NCBI GenBank assembly: GCA_910579725.1
Contig: CAJTUD010000001.1
Location: forward strand, 93,908 to 157,907
Direction of reading: 5' to 3'
Origin: an uncultured Oscillospiraceae bacterium
GTDB taxonomy: Bacteria > Bacillota > Clostridia > Oscillospirales > Oscillospiraceae
DNA: 64,000 nt
Positions 1 to 8,661 of this stretch are shown in pieces. Both the position numbers and the translations under genes were made by a program. The notes under the pieces were generated by a model, which saw nothing but the letters and a program-made list of their open reading frames with translations, did not search any database and had not been told where the DNA came from. The first letter of the stretch is position 1. Every line of letters starts with the position of its first letter.

Positions 1-303
1 GCTAACTCCAACGAAGAGAAGTCAGGATGGTTTGCTGGGCCGGCGCGACGATGTCATTCAGAAGGTCGTTTCGGTTAGAAGGGCTCTTTATTCCTGCAAA
101 TGATACGATTCACATAGTGTGACAGGATAAAGGGCCCTTGTCAGTGCAGTGCTATAAAGCCACGCAAGAAACTCCCGGCACATCTGGAAAGACAGTGCCG
201 GGAGGTATCTTTTTGTATTACTTTCTATAGGGTATCACTCAAAAGTTACGCTATCTACCCTCAGACGTGAACCGCCTCGGATATTCTCTCTGTTCTCCCG
301 GCC
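1..303. other. Window edge, no supported gene
   Basis: No convincing gene lies here. One plus-strand frame stays open from base 2 to a TGA near base 103 and could be the last 33 codons of a gene that begins outside the window, but it resembles nothing I recognise. Bases 80-96 pair imperfectly with 123-138 (about 16 pairs, one bulge) around a 26-nt loop. A second, cleaner hairpin at 172-204 is listed as a terminator. Confidence 0.3.
172..215. terminator. Probable bidirectional terminator
   Basis: A perfect 10-bp stem (172-181 with 195-204) encloses a 13-nt loop. The plus strand follows with GTATCTTTTTG and the minus strand with TTTCTTG. It could end transcription of the minus-strand glycosyltransferase and anything entering from the left edge. 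Confidence 0.6.
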
Positions 304-1473
304 TTACCACCGCTCTCCTGCCGCCGTGGGCATTGCCGCCTCCTGGATGGACTGATACAGTCTTTCCGCCGCCGCGCCGAAGGCATGGGCGGAAAACTTT
401 TCCGCCGACTCCTCTGCTGCCGCGCACATCTGCTCCCGCAGGGCAGGATTGGTACAGAATGCGGAGAGATGATCGCCGAAAGCGCTGCCGGTCTCATACT
501 GCCACCCGTTGACGCCGTTTTCCACCACGCCGTCCACACATGGGTCCTTCCGGCACAGCACCGGCAAACCTGCCGCCAGGGCCTCAAAATAGGTCAGCCC
601 CTGGGTCTCGCTGGTGGAGGCGGTAACGAACAGATCTCCCAGCCGGTAATAGTCCGCCACCTCTCCGTGTGGTACCATGCCGGTGAAGATCACATCCAGC
701 CCCCGTCCCCGGGCATACGCCAATACCTCTTCCCGATCGGGTCCGTCCCCTACCAGCAGCAGGGTGACGTCTTTCCGGCCGGCGGCGGCAATCTGATCCA
801 CCAGCTGCTCCAGATTTTTTTCCTTGGCCATTCTGCCCAGGTACAGCAGCACTGTGTGGTCCTCCGGAATAGACCAGCGACGGCGAAGCTCCGCCATTTT
901 TTTCGCGTCCGGCTCCTGCTGGTAGGCGGACAGGTCCACGCCGGTGGGGATCACCTCAATCCGGCAGCGCACGCCGTAGTCCTCCAGCAGCCGCCGCACC
1001 TTTTCACTGGGGGCCACCACGCAGGCGGTCCGGGAACAGATCCAGCGGGAGAAGACGGAGACCACCACCTTCCCCAGCCGCACGCTGGGAGAAAAGTAGT
1101 GGGTATAGTCCTCGTAAACCGTATGGTAAGTATGGACGATAGGCACGCCCAGCCGGTGGGAAAGAGCGTAAGCTACCCGGAAGGAGCTGAACTCGCACTG
1201 GGAGTGGATCACATCGGGCTGCCACTCCATCAGCTCCCGGATCAGACTGCGGGTACGGTTCACCCGCAGCCGGGCGCCGGGGTAGATTTTGTTGGCGCTG
1301 ACGGAGCCCATGTAGTAGACGTTTTCGCTTTTATAGCTGTGCAAAGTATTGGACAGGGTAACGACACGGACTTCGTGACCCAGTCTCTCCAGTTCCCGCT
1401 GCAAAAGCAGTACAGAGGTGACGACGCCGTTGATAACCGGCGCGTACCAGTCCGTTGTAATCAGAACTTTCAC
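304..1473 (-). CDS. Glycosyltransferase family 4 (GT-B fold)
   Basis: This 389-residue protein would transfer a sugar from a nucleotide-sugar donor, probably to a membrane lipid or surface glycan at the inner face of the membrane. The N-terminal acceptor domain begins MKVLITTDWYAPVINGVV, typical of GT4 enzymes related to diacylglycerol glucosyltransferases. The C-terminal donor domain carries YLGRMAKEKN and the E-x7-E type motif SETQGLTYFEALAAG. The start is GTG at 1473, seven bases after GGGGAG; a TTGCTC-17-TATAAT promoter lies just upstream. It is a single-gene unit. The acceptor cannot be told from sequence; glycolipid synthesis is an inference from family resemblance. Confidence 0.9.
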   Translation of the reverse strand: MKVLITTDWYAPVINGVVTSVLLLQRELERLGHEVRVVTLSNTLHSYKSENVYYMGSVSANKIYPGARLRVNRTRSLIRELMEWQPDVIHSQCEFSSFRVAYALSHRLGVPIVHTYHTVYEDYTHYFSPSVRLGKVVVSVFSRWICSRTACVVAPSEKVRRLLEDYGVRCRIEVIPTGVDLSAYQQEPDAKKMAELRRRWSIPEDHTVLLYLGRMAKEKNLEQLVDQIAAAGRKDVTLLLVGDGPDREEVLAYARGRGLDVIFTGMVPHGEVADYYRLGDLFVTASTSETQGLTYFEALAAGLPVLCRKDPCVDGVVENGVNGWQYETGSAFGDHLSAFCTNPALREQMCAAAEESAEKFSAHAFGAAAERLYQSIQEAAMPTAAGERW

Positions 1474-1528
1474 ATATTTCTCCCCTTAAATCAGGATTGG
1501 CTTTTGCCTTCGCTGTCAGACAGATATG

Positions 1529-1557
1529 ATTATATCAGGTCTGTCCGGCGGGAGCAA
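1529..1557 (-). promoter_or_regulatory. Promoter of the GT4 glycosyltransferase
   Basis: On the minus strand, TTGCTC (1552-1557) and TATAAT (1529-1534) are separated by 17 bases. The -10 box sits inside an imperfect dyad with arms GACAG and CTGTC that could be an operator. Confidence 0.6.
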
Positions 1558-1624
1558 GAGAATTAAAAAAATCCTAAAGATTTGGAAAAATCCGCCGGAG
1601 CGATTCTGTTTTTCCGAAGAGGTC

Positions 1625-1658
1625 AGAATCGGAGCCCCAATTCCGGGGCTCCGATTCT
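1625..1658 (-). terminator. Terminator after pepF
   Basis: A perfect 14-bp stem (1625-1638 with 1645-1658) with a 6-nt loop lies about 90 bases past the pepF stop. The T-rich flank is on the plus-strand side, so on the minus strand the U-tract is weak. Confidence 0.55.
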
Positions 1659-1746
1659 TTCGTTCATTTTCGATCTTCTTCCGTTTGCCGGCGCATAATA
1701 GGAAAAAATTACGGAAGTACTTTGCAGATCCTGCTGTTATACCGTC

Positions 1747-3435
1747 TTACAGCGGATTTTCGTCAATCCATCTTGAAATCGCGGTACCGATTTCCTTGAT
1801 GCAGCCGGGCGCGTAGGGAACCTTCATTCCCGCTCCGGCGGCCAGCTCTTCAAAGGTTCTGGTGCCTCCCAGGTCCACAAAGGCCAGATACCGCTTCCAG
1901 GCGTCCGCCCGGTCGGACATGAAGGCCAGCCAGAACTGGAAAGCCATGGTCTGAGCCATGCAGTAATCAATATAGTAGAAGGGGCTCATATAGATGTGCA
2001 TCTGCTGCTGCCAGCGAGCGCCCCGGCTGTAGGAGGGCAGGTCCTCATAGTCAATCCAGGGCCGGTACTTTTTCTCCAGCTCCAGCCAGGTTTCATTGCG
2101 CTGCTCCGGGGTCAGCTCCGGTTTTTCATACATTATGTGCTGGAACTCGTCTACCATGCAGCCGTAGGGAATAAAAATCAGGCTGTCCTCACAGTGGCCG
2201 ATTTCATATTTCCGGGTGGTGGGGCCGAAAAATTTCTCATGCCAGGGCGAGGTGAGGAATTCCATGGACATGGAGTGGGTTTCGCAGCCCTCCATGGTGG
2301 GACTCATCAGAGAGGAGAGGTAGCCCTTCCGGGCGGCCCGGTAGAAGGCGAAGGCGTGACCCGCCTCGTGGGTCAGCACATCCACGTCGCCGCTGGTACC
2401 GTTGAAGTTGGAAAAAATAAAAGGGGCCTTGTAAGCGGAAAACTCGGTGCAGTAGCCGCCGGGAGCCTTGCCTTCCTTGCTGAGCACGTCCAGCAGCTCT
2501 CCGTCGTAGAGGAAGTCGATGAACTCTTTTGTCTCAGGGCTCAGCTCATGGTACATTTCCCGGCCGGCGGCCAGAATCTCATCGGGCGTACCCTGAGGCT
2601 TGGCGTTGCCGTCGGGAAACAGGAGAGCATCGTCATAAATCTTCAGCTTCTCCACGCCGATGCGCCGGGCCTGATTATCCTTCACCCGGGCGACCAGAGG
2701 CACCATATCCGAGGCAATCTGCTCCCGGAAGGCAGCGCATTCCTTGGGGCCCCAGCAGTTGCGGCCCAGGCGGTCATAGCCCAGAGGGATGAAGCTGGCA
2801 TAGCCCATGGCCTGTCCCTGGGCGGTGCGGTTTTTCACCAGCTTGTCATAGAGCTCGTCCAGCTGCTCCCGGTGATCCTCGAACCATTGACCCCGGACCT
2901 GGAAAGCTGCCTTGCGGACCGGGCGGTCGGGACTTTGCAGGAAGGGTCCCAGCTTGGGCAGCGGGAGGGTTTCACCTTCCCACTCCACGGTGGCAGAGGC
3001 ATAGAGTTTCTGATACTCGCTGGTCAGCTTGTTCTCCTCCTGCATCAGCTCCATGATTTCCGGCTTCATGCAGCGCACAGAGATTTCCAGATTCTGGAAA
3101 AGAAGGGAGCCGAATTTTTCTTCCAGCCGGGAGCGGAAGGGAGAGTTTAGCAGGGAGAGATTGATTTTCTGATCGATTTCCTGGAGGACGGGGCTGATTT
3201 CATCGATATAGTCGCTCTCCTTTTCATAGAAGCTGTCTTTGGTATCGATGGTGTGGCGGACGTAGGCCAGAGAGCAGAGGGTGGAGATGTCCTTGCTTTT
3301 TTCCTCGTAAGCCAGATAGGCGGCGATCTGTTCCTCCGCTGTGGCAGCGGAGCGGATTTGTTCCAGCAGCTCGCCGGCAGAGGTCTGGAATTCCTCCAGG
3401 TTGGGGTGGGTGTAGGGCATTTCTGTAAACTTCAT
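1747..3435 (-). CDS. pepF: M3 family oligoendopeptidase (PepF-like)
   Basis: A 562-residue cytoplasmic zinc metallopeptidase that cleaves short peptides. The zinc-binding HExxH motif is visible in VLTHEAGHAFAF, with a downstream conserved E in PTMEGCETHS, as in M3B oligoendopeptidases; the length fits that family. The ORF is open 15 codons further upstream, but ATG at 3435 is preferred because AAAGGA lies seven bases before it and the protein then begins MKFTEMPYTHPN. It follows pepD by 86 bases on the same strand and probably completes a peptide-degradation unit. No signal peptide is seen, so it acts on imported or turnover peptides. Confidence 0.93.
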   Translation of the reverse strand: MKFTEMPYTHPNLEEFQTSAGELLEQIRSAATAEEQIAAYLAYEEKSKDISTLCSLAYVRHTIDTKDSFYEKESDYIDEISPVLQEIDQKINLSLLNSPFRSRLEEKFGSLLFQNLEISVRCMKPEIMELMQEENKLTSEYQKLYASATVEWEGETLPLPKLGPFLQSPDRPVRKAAFQVRGQWFEDHREQLDELYDKLVKNRTAQGQAMGYASFIPLGYDRLGRNCWGPKECAAFREQIASDMVPLVARVKDNQARRIGVEKLKIYDDALLFPDGNAKPQGTPDEILAAGREMYHELSPETKEFIDFLYDGELLDVLSKEGKAPGGYCTEFSAYKAPFIFSNFNGTSGDVDVLTHEAGHAFAFYRAARKGYLSSLMSPTMEGCETHSMSMEFLTSPWHEKFFGPTTRKYEIGHCEDSLIFIPYGCMVDEFQHIMYEKPELTPEQRNETWLELEKKYRPWIDYEDLPSYSRGARWQQQMHIYMSPFYYIDYCMAQTMAFQFWLAFMSDRADAWKRYLAFVDLGGTRTFEELAAGAGMKVPYAPGCIKEIGTAISRWIDENPL

Positions 3436-3521
3436 AACATATTCCTTTCTTTGCTGTCCGGAGGGCAGCAAACGTTTCATTCGTCTCCCATCGCTTCAGG
3501 CCAGGCCGCCGGGATGCAGCG

Positions 3522-4958
3522 TTACAGCTCTCTCAGAACTGCCAGAAGAAACGCCCATGTCCTCCCCACGGAGGATACCGACATCCGCTCTCTGGCGCTG
3601 TGAACGTCTCTGAGATCCGGACCGATGGATACCGCATCAAGTCCCGGCATTTTCCCCGCGAACAGGCCGCACTCCAGACCGGCGTGAATGGCCTCCACCT
3701 TCATTTCCCTGCCGGCCATCTGCCGGTAAACCCGAAGCATCGCGTCCCTCAGGGGGGAATTCTTCCGGTATTCCCAGGGCGGATATTCGCCCCGCTGGGA
3801 AAAGCTGCCGCCGTACCGGGCAGCCAGCCGTTCCAGCTGTGTGCACAGCGCCGCCTTTTCCGCCGCCGCGCTGCTGCGCACTGAGCTGGATAGCTCCATT
3901 CTGCCCTCCTCCAGCCTTAGAATGCCGATGTTCAGGCTGGTCTGCACCAAACCGGGAATATCCTCGCTCATGGCCTGTACGCCGTTGGGATAGTCATTCA
4001 GAAGAGAGAGGGCTGTCTCCGTGTCCTCCGGGGAAAGAGCCTGACGGCGCTCCGGCGGGAGGGAACTGAGCGTAATGGACAGCCCTGGCTCCGTTGCCGC
4101 AAAAGCGGCGCAGGTTTCGCTCTCAAAGCGCTTTCTCACGGCTTCCGCCTCCGCCGGGTCCTCCGCCAGGAACACCGCCTCCGCCTCCTTGGGGATGGCG
4201 TTGTCCTGCAAGCCGCCGGAAAGGGAGATCAGACGGATGCCCTCCATTTTTTTCAGGCAGGCGCCCAGCAGCTTGTTGGCGTTGGCCAGCCCTTTGCCGA
4301 TCTCCGTTCCGGAGTGTCCCCCCTGGCCGCCGGAAACGGTCAGACGGCACACCGCGCTTTCCGCCTCCTCCATGGAAAATTCTTTCACAATGTCGCACCG
4401 GGATCCTCCGGCGCAGCTGACGGTAAGCACGCCCTCGTCCTCGCTGTCGAGGTTGATGAGCTTCCGCCCCGCCAGATCTGAGCAGTCCAGGCCGTTGGCC
4501 CCCAGCAGTCCAACCTCCTCGTCCACGGTCAGAACCGCCTCAATGGGCGGGTGGGCAGCGTCCCGGCTGTCCAGCAGGGCCAGAATCAGAGCGACGGCCG
4601 CGCCGTTGTCCCCGCCCAGTGTGGTGCCCCGGGCCTTCACCCAGTCTCCGTCCACCGTCAGGTCCAGAGGCTCCCTCTCAAAATCGTGGTCCACGCCCCT
4701 CTCCTTTACGCAGACCATGTCCAAATGGCCCTGTAAAATGACAGCCGGATGAGTTTCATAGCCGGGGGAAGCGTTTTTCCAGATAACCACGTTCCCCAGT
4801 CCGTCCTGCCGGCAGCGCAGGCCCCGGTCTCTCGCAAAGTTCGCCGCCCATTCGCTGGCAGCGGCGGTATTCCCTGAGCCGTGGGGAATGCGGGTCAGCT
4901 CCTCAAAAAAACGGAATACACTTTTCGGCTCCAGATTGGCCAAGACAGGATTGTCCAA
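3522..4958 (-). CDS. pepD: Aminoacyl-histidine dipeptidase (PepD, M20 family)
   Basis: A 478-residue cytosolic dinuclear zinc dipeptidase that hydrolyses Xaa-His and a range of other dipeptides. Signatures of M20/PepD are the metal-ligand region LQGHLDMVCVKE, GGDNGAA, LTVDEEVGLLGA and SGGQGGHSGTEI, and the family opening IPHGSGN. The start codon is TTG at 4958: AGGAG lies about seven bases before it and no ATG fits as well. It starts 18 bases after the asnA stop, so the two are probably co-transcribed, coupling dipeptide breakdown with asparagine metabolism. Length matches the family. Confidence 0.95.
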   Translation of the reverse strand: MDNPVLANLEPKSVFRFFEELTRIPHGSGNTAAASEWAANFARDRGLRCRQDGLGNVVIWKNASPGYETHPAVILQGHLDMVCVKERGVDHDFEREPLDLTVDGDWVKARGTTLGGDNGAAVALILALLDSRDAAHPPIEAVLTVDEEVGLLGANGLDCSDLAGRKLINLDSEDEGVLTVSCAGGSRCDIVKEFSMEEAESAVCRLTVSGGQGGHSGTEIGKGLANANKLLGACLKKMEGIRLISLSGGLQDNAIPKEAEAVFLAEDPAEAEAVRKRFESETCAAFAATEPGLSITLSSLPPERRQALSPEDTETALSLLNDYPNGVQAMSEDIPGLVQTSLNIGILRLEEGRMELSSSVRSSAAAEKAALCTQLERLAARYGGSFSQRGEYPPWEYRKNSPLRDAMLRVYRQMAGREMKVEAIHAGLECGLFAGKMPGLDAVSIGPDLRDVHSARERMSVSSVGRTWAFLLAVLREL

Positions 4959-4976
4959 GATGATCTCCTCTTTTCT

Positions 4977-5990
4977 TTACAGTAATTGTACGCCCGCTTC
5001 CTCGCAGATGTCCAGTGTCTGCTGGTCCCACAGGCTCACCTGAACCTCCCCGATGTGGCAGCAGCCGATCATCAGCATGCACAGCCGGCTTTGTCCGATG
5101 CCGCCGCCCATAGTCAGGGGCAGTTCATTGTTCAGCAGCATTTTGTGGAAGGGCAGCTCTCGCCGGTCCTGGCAACCCGAAAGCTCCAGCTGCCGCTCCA
5201 GACTCTCCGGATCCACCCGGATGCCCATGGAAGAAATCTCAAATGCGCGGCCCAGCACGTCGTTCCACATGAGGATATCGCCGTTGAGCTCCCAGTCATC
5301 GTAGTCGGGGGCCCGGCCATCGTGCTTCCGGCCGCTGCGGAGTTCCTTTCCGATCTGCATAAGAAACACCGTCCTGTGTCCCTCCCGCATGTAAGCGGTC
5401 TCCCGCTCCTGAGGGGGCAGATGGGGGTACAGATCCTCCAGCTCCTGGGTGGTAATGAAGCTCACCTCCCGGTCCAGGTGGGTTTTCACCTGGGGGAAGG
5501 CCCGGCGCAGGGCGTCGCAGGTATCGCAGACGGCGCCCACGATGGAGCGTACGGTATACTGGAGGAAGTCCATATTCCGGTCGGATTTGGTGATGACCTT
5601 CTCCCAATCCCACTGGTCCACATAGACGGAGTGGATGTTGTCCAGGCTCTCGTCCCGGCGAATGGCGTTCATGTCGGTATACAGACCGTTGCCGGGGTAG
5701 AAACCGTAGCGCTTGAGGGCCAGCCGCTTCCATTTGGCCAGGGAATGAACCACCTCGCCCTGGGCCCCGCCCACGGCGGGGATGTCGAAGCCTACGGGGC
5801 GCTCCACACCGTTGAGGTTGTCGTTGAGGCCGGAGTTTTTGTCCACGAACAGCGGCGCGGAAACCCGGCGGAGATTCAGAGCAAATTTCAGATTCTCCTG
5901 AAAACTGCTTTTGACAAACTCGATGGCCCGCTGCATGTCGTAACCATAGAGAGGGGAGCGGTAGCCCTGGGGAATGGTGCAGGTATTCAT
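4977..5990 (-). CDS. asnA: Aspartate-ammonia ligase (AsnA)
   Basis: The 337-residue enzyme makes asparagine from aspartate, ammonia and ATP, forming AMP and pyrophosphate; it is the ammonia-using, class II tRNA-synthetase-fold type and not the glutamine-dependent AsnB. The sequence matches AsnA along its length: SSFQENLKFALNLRRVSAP, GLNDNLNGVERPVGFD, HSVYVDQWDWEK and the C-terminal GGGIGQSRLCMLML-type motif (here GGGIGQSRLCMLMIG). The ORF extends 23 codons upstream, but ATG at 5990 follows AGGAGGAAGCTT and gives the normal length. First gene of asnA-pepD(-pepF). A free-ammonia enzyme suits an amino-acid-fermenting gut anaerobe. Confidence 0.97.
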   Translation of the reverse strand: MNTCTIPQGYRSPLYGYDMQRAIEFVKSSFQENLKFALNLRRVSAPLFVDKNSGLNDNLNGVERPVGFDIPAVGGAQGEVVHSLAKWKRLALKRYGFYPGNGLYTDMNAIRRDESLDNIHSVYVDQWDWEKVITKSDRNMDFLQYTVRSIVGAVCDTCDALRRAFPQVKTHLDREVSFITTQELEDLYPHLPPQERETAYMREGHRTVFLMQIGKELRSGRKHDGRAPDYDDWELNGDILMWNDVLGRAFEISSMGIRVDPESLERQLELSGCQDRRELPFHKMLLNNELPLTMGGGIGQSRLCMLMIGCCHIGEVQVSLWDQQTLDICEEAGVQLL

Positions 5991-6121
5991 AAGCTTCCTC
6001 CTGTTTTGGAAAAAATTCTCGACGGATACTATCATACACCATTTTATGGAAAAATGCACGGCAATTTTGAAAAGCTTCTTCCGGGAATTCTTTCAGAGAC
6101 GCTGCTTTTGTCGAAAGACTC

Positions 6122-6150
6122 TTGCATTTCCGCCGGGCACCGGGTATAAT
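6122..6150 (+). promoter_or_regulatory. Promoter of the stalk-domain secreted protein
   Basis: TTGCAT (6122-6127) and TATAAT (6145-6150) are spaced by 17 bases, about 65 bases before the start codon. A small GC-rich hairpin (GGGGCG with CGCCCC, about 6157-6177) lies in the leader. Confidence 0.7.
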
Positions 6151-6215
6151 GTGAGCGGGGCGATATGTACCGCCCCGGGCATTTACATGATATTAAAGAT
6201 TGAAGGAGAAAAAGT

Positions 6216-7232
6216 ATGACAAAAAAGATGCTGTCCCTCATGCTGGCTCTGGTGCTGTGCCTGGGCCTGACCCTTCCCGCCAGCGCCGCGCAGGCGCCGG
6301 AGGGCACCTCAGCCATCCAGGTGCAGGCCGGAGGTATGACCCAGGTCGTGCAGAATCTGGATCTCTGCCAGGAGGAGAACGGAGTTGCGGGCGAAACCCA
6401 GACCATTCGGGGTTTTAACCAGATTGCCGGCGGTACACCCATCACCGTGACCAACGCCGGCGCCGACGCCTCTGCCGTCTTCTACATCTACTACATCGGT
6501 TATACCCTCCGCGCAGAGGGCAAGTACTTCAACAGCGGCGATATCCGCTATCTGGCGGATCATTCCGCCGCAGACGTGCCCTCCTCCTCCGCCTCCAACG
6601 GACTGTACTGGGTCTTCAACAGCGGCAAGCTGGATGGAGCTGCCGCTGCGGCGCAGGCCAAGACCCTGGTTCCCGGCGAGAGTGTGAGCTTCACTCTGCC
6701 TGACGAGGGAACGGACACCATTTTCAGACTCTGCATTGAGATTTACTATCCGGAGCAGAACGATTACTACGGCAGAAGCCTTCCTCTGAAGATCGCCGCC
6801 CCCCGTCCTGCCAAGCCCACCCCCTCCACTGTGATGGTCAATGGCGTCAACACCGCCTTTGATGCCTACAACATCGACGGCAGCAATTACTTCAAGCTCC
6901 GGGATCTGGCCTATGTGCTCAACGGCACCGCCAAGCAGTTCCAGGTGGGCTGGGACAGCAGCGCCAACTCCATCTCCCTGACCTCCGGTCAGGCGTACAC
7001 CGCCGTGGGCGGCGAGATGGGCAGCCGGGGCACCGCCGAGCAGATCGCTGCGCCCACCGCCTCCAGGATTCTGCTCAACGGCCGTGAGGTCTCCCTTACC
7101 GCGTACCTCATCAACGGCAACAACTACTTCAAGCTCCGGGACATCGGCCAGGCCTTCGACTTTGGCGTGGACTGGAACAGCGAGGCGCAGACCATCTTTA
7201 TCGACACCGCAAAAGGATATACGCCCGGCTGA
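6216..7232 (+). CDS. Secreted protein with two stalk-type (copper amine oxidase N-like) repeats
   Basis: A 338-residue exported protein. Residues 1-26 form a signal peptide ending PASAA. The middle (about 30-200) is an unassigned beta-rich domain. The C-terminal third carries two copies of a roughly 75-residue stalk module with nearly identical cores, NYFKLRDLAYVLNG and NYFKLRDIGQAFDF, each followed by VGWD or VDWN and an SISL/TIFI strand. Such modules are common on surface proteins of Oscillospiraceae and resemble copper amine oxidase N-terminal domains. Start ATG 6216 has AAGGAG six bases upstream. It is monocistronic, with its own promoter and a strong terminator. Role: probably surface or envelope binding; ligand unknown. 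Confidence 0.85.
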   Translation: MTKKMLSLMLALVLCLGLTLPASAAQAPEGTSAIQVQAGGMTQVVQNLDLCQEENGVAGETQTIRGFNQIAGGTPITVTNAGADASAVFYIYYIGYTLRAEGKYFNSGDIRYLADHSAADVPSSSASNGLYWVFNSGKLDGAAAAAQAKTLVPGESVSFTLPDEGTDTIFRLCIEIYYPEQNDYYGRSLPLKIAAPRPAKPTPSTVMVNGVNTAFDAYNIDGSNYFKLRDLAYVLNGTAKQFQVGWDSSANSISLTSGQAYTAVGGEMGSRGTAEQIAAPTASRILLNGREVSLTAYLINGNNYFKLRDIGQAFDFGVDWNSEAQTIFIDTAKGYTPG

Positions 7233-7268
7233 GAAACCTCGTTCCCCCGCCGGTGAGAACAGTATATA

Positions 7269-7302
7269 TCCCGGGAGCCCGGCTGGTGCTCCCGGGATTT
7301 TT
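7269..7302 (+). terminator. Rho-independent terminator
   Basis: A perfect 9-bp GC-rich stem CCCGGGAGC/GCTCCCGGG (7270-7278 with 7288-7296) is followed by ATTTTT, 37 bases after the preceding stop. Confidence 0.85.
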
Positions 7303-7452
7303 CCCGCAAAAATTTTATCTGCGGGAATATTTGGATACGGGAAAATGAATTTTCAGGCTCCGGAAGGCCTCTCTCCACTCTAAGAACAAAAAAATTTACT
7401 GTTTTCCCCGGTTTATTGTGCAAACAAATATGCAGAACCGTAAAACCCGGGA

Positions 7453-7481
7453 TTGAATTTTTCGATTACCTATGATAAAAT
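7453..7481 (+). promoter_or_regulatory. Promoter with long leader
   Basis: TTGAAT (7453-7458) and TAAAAT (7476-7481) are spaced by 17 bases. Transcription would begin near 7488, leaving about 250 untranslated or leader bases before the signal-peptide ATG at 7741. The leader contains a small hairpin (ACTCTCT with AGAGAG) and a possible short ORF. Confidence 0.55.
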
Positions 7482-7570
7482 ACTCCTCAGACGTGATGCC
7501 TGCACTCTCTTTTCAGCTCAGAGAGCACTGATTGAATACCGGAGGGCCCACCGAAAGGAGGTGAGGACCA

Positions 7571-7720
7571 TTGCAAGCAGGGCGGAAACAAACCAGGCAA
7601 ACGTACAGGTGGTTCCCGCGGCGTGAAAAGGCGCGCGCTCCTCTGGGAAGTAAGAGACATGCGGCCGTCAAATTCCTTTTTGTGGCGGCCGGCAGCAGAC
7701 AGATCTGTCAGATACGATGA
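7571..7720 (+). CDS. Possible 49-residue leader ORF
   Basis: A TTG at 7571 follows an excellent ribosome site (AAAGGAGGTGAGGACCA). The frame runs 49 codons and stops at TGA 7718-7720, which overlaps an ATG (7717) in the ATGA arrangement typical of translational coupling; that ATG is in frame with the next gene. The peptide is strongly basic (many R and K) with no recognised family. It may be a regulatory leader, or the strong ribosome site may serve some other RNA function. Low confidence as a real protein. Confidence 0.3.
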   Translation: MQAGRKQTRQTYRWFPRREKARAPLGSKRHAAVKFLFVAAGSRQICQIR

Positions 7721-7740
7721 ATGTAGGAGAGAACAAAACC

Positions 7741-8535
7741 ATGAAAAAGCAACTGATCGCCAAGCTCCTCGTGCTTGGTATGGTCCTGGCCATGCTGCCC
7801 ACTGCGGCTCTGGCCAGCGCAAACACCGCCACCGACGCCAGCAACAATACCTATGTCTATGACTTCGGCTTCATCTTCGACGACTACACCTTCAGCGGCG
7901 CCGAGACTCCCGCTGAGCCTGAGAAGCCCGCCGAGCCCGAGACTCCTGCCGAGACCACTCCCGTGGAGACCGAGACCAACGCTGACGGCCAGGTCGTTGC
8001 GACCGTGACCGTTGAGGCCGAGGTGAAGGGCAACACCGCTACCGTGGCTGTGACCGCCGAGGCTGCCGCTGACCTGGTCAGCAAGCTGGTGGACAGCAAG
8101 GCCGACGTGCTGGTGCTGCCTGTGGCCGCTGAGAGCGCTACCAAGGCTGTTGTGTCTGTACCCGCCGCCGCTCTGGCTGAGATGGCTGCTAGGACCGACG
8201 CTGCTCTGACCGTGGAGAGCACCGTGGCTAACGTCACCATCTCCAACGAGGCTCTGGCTGCCATCGTCGAGGGCGCCGAGACCGTGGAAATCAGCGCTGA
8301 GGCCAAGGAAGACGGTACCGTCTCCATCGCCCTGCTGGCTGACGGCAAGGCTGTTGAGGATATCCCCGGCGGTCTGGATGTTGTCATCCCCGTTGAGGTC
8401 GAGGCTGAGGCTGTTGCCGGTGTTTACCTGGTGAAGGCCGACGAGACCGAGGAAGAGCTGACTTGGGAGATCGCCGACGGCAGCCTGAAGGTGAATCTCA
8501 CCAGCACTGGCGATGTCCGCATCGACAAGAAGTAA
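7741..8535 (+). CDS. Secreted repeat-rich surface protein, SLH domains absent
   Basis: A 264-residue exported protein. Residues 1-24 are a signal peptide (ends AALAS). Residues about 55-80 are a Pro/Glu/Thr spacer with repeated PAEPE-type steps. The rest is an Ala/Val/Glu-rich beta domain ending GVYLVKADETEEELTW and LKVNLTSTGDVRIDKK, a pattern I associate with the segment just before SLH anchors in Oscillospiraceae surface proteins; here the protein stops with no anchor. ATG 7741 is chosen because AGGAG precedes it and MKKQLIAKLL starts a signal peptide; the in-frame ATG at 7717 has no ribosome site. It precedes the polysaccharide genes but is separated from them by three hairpins. Function unknown. 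Confidence 0.75.
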   Translation: MKKQLIAKLLVLGMVLAMLPTAALASANTATDASNNTYVYDFGFIFDDYTFSGAETPAEPEKPAEPETPAETTPVETETNADGQVVATVTVEAEVKGNTATVAVTAEAAADLVSKLVDSKADVLVLPVAAESATKAVVSVPAAALAEMAARTDAALTVESTVANVTISNEALAAIVEGAETVEISAEAKEDGTVSIALLADGKAVEDIPGGLDVVIPVEVEAEAVAGVYLVKADETEEELTWEIADGSLKVNLTSTGDVRIDKK

Positions 8536-8545
8536 TTTCATCAAA

Positions 8546-8638
8546 GCGCTCCCATCCGGAGCGCACCATGGGAAAGAGGGGGCTTCGGCCCCCTCCTTCT
8601 CCCAGCGCTTCGCCGCAGGGCGGAGCGCTGGGAGAAGG
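8546..8638 (+). terminator. Three tandem hairpins between surface protein and polysaccharide genes
   Basis: Three stems follow one another: 8546-8552/8558-8564 (7 bp), 8576-8583/8588-8595 (8 bp, TTCG loop) and 8595-8609/8624-8638 (15 bp). None has a clear T-tract, so termination is uncertain; they may stabilise or attenuate the message reaching the ligase gene. Confidence 0.5.
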
Positions 8639-8661
8639 CTGCCCATAGAGAGGTGACATAT

